Positions 1-4,760 of a DNA stretch of 6,797 nucleotides are shown here, piece after piece. The stretch is taken from NCBI GenBank assembly GCA_947371775.1, contig CANBQX010000104.1, positions 1 through 6,797 of the forward strand, in the 5' to 3' direction. A program made the translations under genes and the position numbers. The notes under the pieces are model-generated. The model did no database searches. It saw only the letters and a program-made list of their open reading frames with translations, and was not told the origin of the DNA. The DNA comes from Comamonadaceae bacterium (GTDB taxonomy: Bacteria; Pseudomonadota; Gammaproteobacteria; Burkholderiales; Burkholderiaceae_C). Numbering within the stretch: position 1 is the stretch's first letter; each line of letters begins with the position of its first letter.

Positions 1-536
1 CCCTCGCCATCGACTTCGCCCCCACGCCCTGGGTGGGCCGGGTGGGCATGTCGGCGTGCCCCGGGGCGGGTGGTGGCAACGCAAGCGCGCAAACGGAGCA
101 GGTGCTGGTTCAGCATGTGGCGCAGATCGCAGCGCACCAGATCAAAACGGTAGTGAGTTTGTTGGACACCACAGACCTGCAACGCTTGGGTGCCAAAAAC
201 CTATCGCACCACCTGGCGCAGCGCGGTATTGCCTGGCACCAATTGCCGGTGGTGGACTATGGCGTGCCATCCTTGGCGGTGACTGCGCAGTGGCAGCGTC
301 TGTTGCCGGCGCTCACCTCGGTGCTGCAAAACGACAATATTTTGGTTCACTGCGCCCATGGCAAGGGCCGTACGGGCACCCTGGTGGCGACCATGTTCAA
401 GGCCTGGGGATGGAACACGGATGCTGCCATGGCGCGTGTGCGCCAATTCCGGCCGGGTGCGATCGAGACCCACAAGCAAGAGGCCTATGTGCAGGCCTTT
501 GAGCCTGCGGTGTTTGCCGCGCTTCGAGGCACTTGA
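1..536 (+). CDS. CDKN3/KAP-like dual-specificity protein phosphatase, 5'-truncated by the window edge
   Basis: The reading frame is open from base 3 to a TGA at 534-536, giving 177 visible residues. A GTG at 33 could start a 167-residue protein, but the ten codons before it (reading LAIDFAPTPW) look like genuine coding sequence: relatives of the CDKN3-type family open with a stretch of the form R-I-D...G-x-I-G-x-T-x-C-P-G. I therefore treat the gene as beginning outside the window. The catalytic P-loop is complete: HCAHGKGRTG at residues 106-115 counted from the GTG, with nucleophile Cys107 and phosphate-binding Arg113 (CX5R). Asp75 in the segment VVDYGVPS is the likely general acid. The expected reaction is cysteine-dependent hydrolysis of a phosphate monoester. 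The true substrate in bacteria is unknown and may be a protein or a small molecule. No signal peptide or membrane segment is visible in the part present, so it is probably cytoplasmic. It converges on the phn operon with only 34 bases between stop codons, so it is not part of that transcript. Family assignment is firm; role is open. Confidence 0.85.
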   Translation, partial: LAIDFAPTPWVGRVGMSACPGAGGGNASAQTEQVLVQHVAQIAAHQIKTVVSLLDTTDLQRLGAKNLSHHLAQRGIAWHQLPVVDYGVPSLAVTAQWQRLLPALTSVLQNDNILVHCAHGKGRTGTLVATMFKAWGWNTDAAMARVRQFRPGAIETHKQEAYVQAFEPAVFAALRGT

Positions 537-567
537 AGCGGCCCTGGGGACAGGCCCGAGGCCCGCT
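516..567. terminator. GC-rich stem-loops between convergent genes, possible bidirectional terminator
   Basis: Two candidate stems lie at the meeting point of the two convergent genes. The first is a perfect 6-base-pair stem, 520-525 with 535-540, around a 9-base loop; it overlaps the stop codon of the phosphatase gene. The second runs from 540 to 556 with a one-base bulge and a GGGA loop. Neither is followed by a T tract on either strand, so this is not a canonical intrinsic terminator. It may still pause polymerase or protect 3' ends. Folding was judged by eye only. Confidence 0.25.
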
Positions 568-570
568 GTC

Positions 571-1131
571 TCAGGCGTTCGCCACTTGTTTCATCAGGTT
601 GGCGTAATGCGCCAAGGGCGGTGTGGGCTGGCCTGGAATCTTGGCCAGGTCGTCATAACGGCGCAGGCGCACCGCTTCGGCGTAATAAGTCAATCCTTCA
701 AAAGTGCGCACCTGGGCTTCGTCATAGCGGCCGCCTTGCAGCTCCAGGCTGTGCTTGGAGGCCGGTGACAAGTCGCCCCAATATCCCGCATCCACCGCAC
801 ACAAATAGCGCTTTGCATCCACATGCAGTTTGATGGGTTCCAGCACGGCGTCCGGGAACAGCTTGCGCAAAAAGGGCAGGGCCACAAACTGGTGCAAATC
901 GTCTTTGCTGGGCATGGCGCTCTGGTCGGCCACCGGCTCTTGCTGTGGGCTCAGCATGTGGCCCAGGTCATGCAATAGTGCGGCAACCACCGTCTCGGGC
1001 GACTCGTTGGCTTGTTCGGCCAGGTGGGCGCATTGCAGGGCGTGGTCGAGTTGGCTCACGGCCTCTTGGCCGTACCAGGTGGTGGCGCGGCTGCCCAGCA
1101 GTTCAACGATGTCGGGGATGGTCAGGGACAT
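571..1131 (-). CDS. PhnZ-like HD-domain protein of phosphonate operons (probable mixed-valent diiron oxygenase)
   Basis: This 186-residue protein belongs to the HD-domain family found in phosphonate-degradation operons (the type described as the phosphonate-associated HDIG protein), whose characterised member is PhnZ. PhnZ uses a diiron centre and O2 to cleave 2-amino-1-hydroxyethylphosphonate to glycine and phosphate. The ligand pattern matches PhnZ as I remember it. Tyr20, Glu23 and His30 keep the spacing of PhnZ Y24/E27/H34. His54-Asp55 and His58 sit in LLHDLGH, at the spacing of H58/D59/H62. His80 is followed by His103-Val-Asp-Ala-Lys107, matching H80 and H104/K108. Asp160 or Asp161 in RLRRYDD supplies the last metal ligand. 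A hydrolase role is therefore less likely than oxygenation. The ATG at 1131 is preferred over an in-frame TTG at 1143, because a GGAG lies 6 bases before the ATG and would fall inside the longer reading. The gene follows phnE2 by 41 bases and is last in the operon. No partner hydroxylase (PhnY-type) is in the window. The family call is strong; the exact substrate is inferred. Confidence 0.88.
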   Translation of the reverse strand: MSLTIPDIVELLGSRATTWYGQEAVSQLDHALQCAHLAEQANESPETVVAALLHDLGHMLSPQQEPVADQSAMPSKDDLHQFVALPFLRKLFPDAVLEPIKLHVDAKRYLCAVDAGYWGDLSPASKHSLELQGGRYDEAQVRTFEGLTYYAEAVRLRRYDDLAKIPGQPTPPLAHYANLMKQVANA

Positions 1132-1137
1132 ACAAAT

Positions 1138-1141
1138 CTCC
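1138..1141 (-). promoter_or_regulatory. Ribosome binding site fixing the start of the HD-domain gene
   Basis: On the minus strand this reads GGAG, 6 bases before the ATG at 1131. It sits exactly where the alternative TTG start (1143) would already be translating, which favours the shorter, 186-residue protein. Confidence 0.6.
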
Positions 1142-1152
1142 AAAGTGGGTGG

Positions 1153-1165
1153 GGCGCAGTGCGCC
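1153..1165 (-). other. Small perfect stem-loop between phnE2 and the HD-domain gene
   Basis: Five G/C pairs (GGCGC with GCGCC) close a 3-base loop, 8 bases after the phnE2 stop and 12 bases before the next gene's ribosome binding site. There is no T run, so it is unlikely to terminate. It could stabilise the phnE2 message end or tune readthrough to the last gene. The position is suggestive but such a short stem can arise by chance in GC-rich DNA. Confidence 0.3.
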
Positions 1166-1172
1166 TAAGGCT

Positions 1173-2048
1173 TCAGCGCGCGCGCACGCCGATCACCGCA
1201 AAACGGATGCGGGAGCAGAAAAAGTCAATCGCCGAAACGGTGGCGAGGATCAGCAAAATCACAAACGACATTTGCTGCAGCTCCAGGGTGCGGATTTGCT
1301 CGGACAAAATCAGCCCGATGCCACCCGCGCCCACAATGCCGATGATGGAGGCGCTGCGCGTGTTGGACTCAAACGCATACAGCACCTGGCTGAGCAGCAC
1401 GGGGAGAAGCTGGGGCAAGATGCCAAAGCGCATCGCCGCCCACGAGGAGCCGCCGGTGGACATCACGCCTTCGACGGGTTTATCGTCCGCAGCTTCGATG
1501 GCCTCGGAAAACAATTTCCCAAAGCTGCCCAGGTCGGACATGAACAGCGCCAGTACCCCTGCAAACGGTCCCAAGCCGACCACGTTGATCCAAACCAGCG
1601 CCCAGATCAGAATGTCTACGCCGCGCAAGGTGTCAAAGCTGCGCCGTGCCAAAAACTGCACCAAGCGGTTGAGCGTAGTGTTGCGCGCCGCCAAAAATCC
1701 CAGGGGAAAAGCTACCACCGCCGCCATCAGTGTTCCCAGCAAAGCGATGGCCAGGGTCTCTACCATGGCGTGCAGATAACTGCCCGTCAATGCCCAGCTT
1801 CCGGGCGACGGTGGCAGCATGCGCAGCGCCATAGCGCCGAGCTCACCGAGTCCGGCAAGCAGGCGGGCAAACGTCATGTCCAGGCTGTAGAGGCCGTAGG
1901 CAAACACGGCAAGGGCGAGCGCAAAAGTGGCAATCGCGGTGCCGTGGCCCCGGTAAAAAGCTTGGAAATGCTCGGGGTAACGAGATTTCAGTGCCCCCTG
2001 CTTGCCGGTCAGGCGCAGCGAAGTCTCGGAGACTTTGTGCTCACTCAT
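1173..2048 (-). CDS. phnE: Phosphonate ABC transporter permease PhnE2
   Basis: This is an inner-membrane permease subunit of the phosphonate importer, 291 residues. Hydrophobic segments are visible at about 36-55, 96-118, 143-168, 229-249 and 260-277. The cytoplasmic coupling loop that contacts the ATPase (EAA-type motif) spans about 178-215, with the core from EAIEA to GILPQ. It is followed by the GIVGAGGIG segment typical of PhnE. The N-terminal 35 residues are polar and basic and should lie in the cytoplasm. The ATG at 2048 overlaps the TGA of phnE1 as ATGA and has its own AGGAG at 2057-2061, 8 bases upstream, so it can be translated both by coupling and independently. It is a diverged paralogue of the permease upstream, sharing the loop and glycine-rich motif but little else. 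The two presumably form a heterodimeric channel with PhnC on the inside and PhnD outside. The number in the name only distinguishes the two copies. Confidence 0.93.
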   Translation of the reverse strand: MSEHKVSETSLRLTGKQGALKSRYPEHFQAFYRGHGTAIATFALALAVFAYGLYSLDMTFARLLAGLGELGAMALRMLPPSPGSWALTGSYLHAMVETLAIALLGTLMAAVVAFPLGFLAARNTTLNRLVQFLARRSFDTLRGVDILIWALVWINVVGLGPFAGVLALFMSDLGSFGKLFSEAIEAADDKPVEGVMSTGGSSWAAMRFGILPQLLPVLLSQVLYAFESNTRSASIIGIVGAGGIGLILSEQIRTLELQQMSFVILLILATVSAIDFFCSRIRFAVIGVRAR

Positions 2049-2902
2049 GCAGCGCGCTCCTGGCCCAACAGGCGATGGCGCACGCGCTCGGTCAGCGTGT
2101 CAATCAGCATGACGGTGGCGATGATGAGCACCAGCAGTGCGCTGATATCAGCGTAGTAAAACTTGCGAATCACTTCAAGCAGGGTTTGGCCAATGCCACC
2201 GGCGCCGACAAAACCCAGCACGGCGGCGCCGCGCACATTGATCTCAAAGCGCAGCAGGGCGTAACTTGCAAAATTGGACGCCACTTGGGGCAGCACGGCA
2301 AAGCGGACTTTTTGCAACCAGTTGCCGCCGCTGGCCAACACGCCGTCCACTGGCTTCATGTCGATGTTTTCTACGACCTCTGCAAACAGCTTGCCCAAAG
2401 CGCCTGCGGTGTGAATTGCCAAGGCCAAGATGCCCGGCAAGGGCCCCAGGCTGAAGGCGGCCACAAAGATCAGCGCAAACACCATCTCCGGCACAGTGCG
2501 GCAGAACTCCAGCAGACGCCGGGTGGCAAACACCAACCACGGGCGCTCGGTGATGTTCTTGCTGCCCACAAAGCACAGCAGCAACGCACCGACGGCTCCC
2601 AACACGGTGCCGACATAGGCCATCAACAAGGTTTCGCCCATCAGGGCCAGCCATTTCTTCCAGCCCCAAAACCACTCGGCAGGGTCGCTCACGACCCATT
2701 GGCCGCTCTCGAGGTGGCTAATGCGGCTGATGTAGCTGCTGAAGTTGCCTATGTTGTCGACCAACTTGGCAATGGAAATCTCCGCCGCCTGACCAGCAAG
2801 CAGCACGCACACCGCCAGCGCGGCCAAGCCCAGCCACAGCTGGCGGCGCTTGGCCGCGCTGGCGTGGGCGTAGGCTGCTGCGTGGCTGGCGGATGCGCTC
2901 AC
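2045..2902 (-). CDS. phnE: Phosphonate ABC transporter permease PhnE1
   Basis: This 285-residue inner-membrane permease is the first of two tandem PhnE subunits. Hydrophobic segments lie at about 22-40, 92-112, 141-163, 223-243 and 252-272. The coupling loop runs about 172-207 (from AEVVENIDMKPVDG to VLPQ) and is followed by GFVGAGGIG. The start is a GTG at 2902, six bases after the phnD TAA and in the same frame as phnD. No convincing Shine-Dalgarno sequence precedes it, and the first internal Met is far inside the protein (about residue 88). Translation therefore probably depends on ribosomes that have just finished phnD. That would give less permease than binding protein, which suits an ABC importer. 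The gene ends with an ATGA overlap with phnE2. Family assignment is secure; the GTG start is the only good candidate but unproven. Confidence 0.93.
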   Translation of the reverse strand: MSASASHAAAYAHASAAKRRQLWLGLAALAVCVLLAGQAAEISIAKLVDNIGNFSSYISRISHLESGQWVVSDPAEWFWGWKKWLALMGETLLMAYVGTVLGAVGALLLCFVGSKNITERPWLVFATRRLLEFCRTVPEMVFALIFVAAFSLGPLPGILALAIHTAGALGKLFAEVVENIDMKPVDGVLASGGNWLQKVRFAVLPQVASNFASYALLRFEINVRGAAVLGFVGAGGIGQTLLEVIRKFYYADISALLVLIIATVMLIDTLTERVRHRLLGQERAA

Positions 2903-2908
2903 GACGAC

Positions 2909-3808
2909 TTAGTTCTTGCGCAGCGCGTCAACGAACTTGTTGAGCTCGATCACGGGCAGGTAAGCGTCGTGGCTCACGGGCTGGAAGGGCTCGTACTTGC
3001 CGTTGGAGAACTTGTCAAACGCGGCTTTGTCTTTCTTGGCAAAGTCAAGAATCGCTTGTTCGATTTTCTTCTTCAGGTCGGCGGGCAGGCTGTCCAGGTA
3101 GGCAATCGGGGAGTTCACGATCTGGTCGGACTTGTAGATCACGCGGAAGTCTTCCTTCTTGACCATGCCTTTGTCAGCCATGCGCGTCACTTCTGAATCA
3201 GTTTCGCTAAACCACTGGTTGGCGGCCACGTCCACGGTGCCCTGGTTGAGCGCCATGATGGCGTTGGTGTGGCTGCCGCTGTAAATCACCTTGCTGAAAA
3301 AGTCTTCGGCCTTGATGCCCATTTTGGACAAAGCGTAACGGGGCACGTTGTTGCCCGAGGTGGAGTTGGCGTCGACAAACGCAATGTTTTTGCCTTTGAG
3401 GTCTTCGACCTTGTGGTACGGCGAGTTGGCCTTGACCCACAGCACCGAGTAGTAACCTTTGACACCACCCTTGCCCACTTCAGTGGCAAACGCCGTGGTC
3501 TTCACGCCGATCATTCGGGCGCGTGCATACGAGGCAGGGCCGTAGTAGGCGATGTGGATTTGCTCAGCACGCTGGCCTTCGATCACCGCGGCATAGTCAC
3601 CGACGATGCGCAGCTTGACCGGAATACCGATTTCGCGCGACAAATAAGCAGCGAAGTCTGCAAATTGTTCGGTCACGGCGGCGGCGTTTTCTGCCGGGAT
3701 GCTGGCAAACACCAATTCGGGGTACTTGGCTTTCCAGTCCTGGGCCTGGGCCGAAGCCATCAGGGCGGTAGAGGCAGCCAATGCGAGCAGTGCACGACGA
3801 TTAAACAT
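2909..3808 (-). CDS. phnD: Phosphonate ABC transporter periplasmic binding protein PhnD
   Basis: This is the periplasmic receptor that hands phosphonates to the PhnE/PhnC importer, 299 residues. A Sec signal peptide is clear: basic start (Arg4-Arg5), hydrophobic core 6-19, and an AQA cleavage motif giving a mature N terminus near residue 23. Family motifs include YYGPASY at 88-94, DANSTSG at 146-152 (the phosphonate-oxygen binding turn) and GSHTN at 178-182. It is shorter than E. coli PhnD (about 338 residues) because the long helical C terminus is absent. Where I recall E. coli having GHETN and a following NNTENLD segment involved in aminoethylphosphonate recognition, this protein has GSHTN and NQWFSETD, so its preferred ligand may differ. 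AAGGA lies at 3815-3819, 6 bases before the ATG, a strong ribosome binding site consistent with high expression. It follows phnC by 68 bases and precedes phnE1 by 6. Phosphite or other reduced-phosphorus ligands cannot be excluded from sequence alone. Confidence 0.93.
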   Translation of the reverse strand: MFNRRALLALAASTALMASAQAQDWKAKYPELVFASIPAENAAAVTEQFADFAAYLSREIGIPVKLRIVGDYAAVIEGQRAEQIHIAYYGPASYARARMIGVKTTAFATEVGKGGVKGYYSVLWVKANSPYHKVEDLKGKNIAFVDANSTSGNNVPRYALSKMGIKAEDFFSKVIYSGSHTNAIMALNQGTVDVAANQWFSETDSEVTRMADKGMVKKEDFRVIYKSDQIVNSPIAYLDSLPADLKKKIEQAILDFAKKDKAAFDKFSNGKYEPFQPVSHDAYLPVIELNKFVDALRKN

Positions 3809-3823
3809 AATGATTCCTTAAAT

Positions 3824-3860
3824 GAGAGTGGAAGGGAAAAACGGAAAACGAGAGAAAAGG
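3824..3860 (-). other. Pyrimidine-rich leader upstream of phnD
   Basis: On the plus strand this 37-base stretch is purine apart from three bases (3829, 3842, 3849), so the phn mRNA carries a nearly pure C/U tract just before the phnD ribosome binding site. It stands out from the GC-balanced surroundings. It should be unstructured and could raise phnD translation or provide a protein or small-RNA binding or cleavage site. No promoter-like hexamers or terminator hairpin were seen in the 68-base gap. Confidence 0.35.
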
Positions 3861-3876
3861 TCAGCGCAGCCCGGTG

Positions 3877-4674
3877 CTAGGCGTGGCGTGCGAATGGCAG
3901 CACCACGGCAGCGTTGCGGCCTTGGACTTCGGCGGCTTCCATGCCATACAGGCCTTGCACCACTGTTTCGCTGAGCGCGTCAGGAACGTCGTCAAACACG
4001 ACCCGCCCCGCCGACATGCCCACCAGCCGGTCACAGTAGTTGCGCGCCACATCCAGTGCATGCAGATTGCACAGCACGGTGATACCCATGTCGCGGTTGA
4101 TGCTGCGAAGCGCGTCCATCACCACTTGCGTGTTGCGCGGGTCCAAAGATGCAATGGGTTCGTCCGCCAAAATAATTTGGGGCTCTTGCACCAGCGCGCG
4201 GCACAGCGCCACACGTTGCTGTTGTCCACCCGAGAGTTGGTCACAGCGCTGGGCTGCGTAGTCGGCCATGCCAAAGCGGTCCAAGGCTTCCAGCGCTGCG
4301 AGCTTGTCGGCGTCGCTCCACAAAGTCAGCAGCGAACGCCAGGTAGGCACACTGGTCAGGCGCCCCATCATCACATTGGTCAGCACGTCCAGGCGGCCGA
4401 TCAGGTTGAACTGCTGAAACACCATGGCGCAATTGCGACGCCACTCGCGCAAGCCGGGCCCCTGCAAATCGGTGACCACCGTGCCGTCAAACGCGATGGT
4501 GCCTGAGGTGGGCTCGTTGAGCCGGTTGATCATGCGCAGCAGCGTGGACTTGCCCGCGCCAGAGCGGCCGATCACACCGACAAAGCTGCCCGCTTCAAGG
4601 GTCAAGGACACGTCCTGGACGGCCCTGGTGTCGCCGAAGCGTTTGCTGAGCTTGTGAAGTTGAAGTGTGTGCAT
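3877..4674 (-). CDS. phnC: Phosphonate ABC transporter ATP-binding protein PhnC
   Basis: This is the cytoplasmic ATPase that energises phosphonate import, 265 residues from the ATG at 4674. Counting from there, Walker A is GRSGAGKST at 36-44, the Q-loop Gln is at 87-88 (VFQQFNL), the signature is LSGGQQQR at 147-154, Walker B is IILADEP at 167-173, and the H-switch is His205 in the PhnC-typical CNLHALDVA. The frame stays open 38 codons further upstream to 4788, but that extension overlaps the end of phnM, shows no ABC-type sequence, and the ATG at 4674 has an AGGA 6 bases before it. I therefore take the shorter form. The conserved domain starts at once (HTLQLHKLSKRFG). The gene opens the transport half of the operon after an 86-base gap that holds a candidate promoter. 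It ends with TAG, 68 bases before phnD. Length and motifs are normal for the family, and nothing is missing. Confidence 0.93.
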   Translation of the reverse strand: MHTLQLHKLSKRFGDTRAVQDVSLTLEAGSFVGVIGRSGAGKSTLLRMINRLNEPTSGTIAFDGTVVTDLQGPGLREWRRNCAMVFQQFNLIGRLDVLTNVMMGRLTSVPTWRSLLTLWSDADKLAALEALDRFGMADYAAQRCDQLSGGQQQRVALCRALVQEPQIILADEPIASLDPRNTQVVMDALRSINRDMGITVLCNLHALDVARNYCDRLVGMSAGRVVFDDVPDALSETVVQGLYGMEAAEVQGRNAAVVLPFARHA

Positions 4675-4680
4675 GGGCGT

Positions 4681-4684
4681 TCCT
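4681..4684 (-). promoter_or_regulatory. Ribosome binding site fixing the phnC start
   Basis: It reads AGGA on the minus strand, 6 bases ahead of the ATG at 4674. This site decides against the longer open frame that begins at 4788 inside the phnM end. Confidence 0.6.
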
Positions 4685-4723
4685 AACAACCGGCGTTCGA
4701 ATGCGGAAGTTGGCTCAGGCGCA

Positions 4724-4757
4724 AGCTTAGAAATCTTGTGTGTCAACGCGGTGACGA
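4724..4757 (-). promoter_or_regulatory. Candidate Pho-box promoter for phnCDEE and the HD gene
   Basis: Just after the phnM stop the minus strand reads TCGTCAC-CGCG-TTGACAC (4757 to 4740): two 7-base elements in direct repeat with an 11-base period, the geometry of PhoB binding sites. Against the enterobacterial repeat CTGTCAT the first element keeps GTCA and the second keeps T, G, C, A and the final pyrimidine. The AT-rich spacer of the consensus is absent. Ten bases downstream lies TAAGCT (4729-4724), which keeps the three most conserved positions of a -10 hexamer. TTGACA within the second element also equals a perfect -35 hexamer, but no good -10 lies 16-18 bases from it. Control by phosphate starvation is expected for phn genes; this particular site is inference. 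Confidence 0.25.
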
Positions 4758-4760
4758 AAC

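Noticed and set aside
33..536. Phosphatase gene complete from the GTG at 33
   Set aside because: The frame is open to the window edge and the codons before 33 read like the conserved N-terminal part of the family, so the gene is more likely cut by the edge.
1132..1143. TTG start adding four residues to the HD-domain protein
   Set aside because: The GGAG for the ATG at 1131 lies within this stretch, and the family-like sequence begins at the ATG.
945..2156. Long plus-strand open frame (about 403 codons) opposite the HD gene and phnE2
   Set aside because: It is antisense to two well-recognised genes, its translation is low-complexity (rich in Gln, His, Arg, Gly, Ala) with no known motif, and long antisense frames are common opposite GC-rich coding DNA.
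1991..3196. Long plus-strand open frame (about 401 codons) opposite phnE1 and the start of phnE2 and end of phnD
   Set aside because: Same pattern: antisense to secure phn genes, His/Gln/Gly-rich translation, no domain or ribosome binding evidence.
4718..4746. Sigma-70 promoter with the perfect TTGACA at 4741-4746
   Set aside because: At spacers of 17 and 18 bases the matching -10 positions read TGCGCC and GCGCCT, and nothing resembling TATAAT is found nearby, so it does not stand as a classical promoter; it is kept only as part of the Pho-box candidate.
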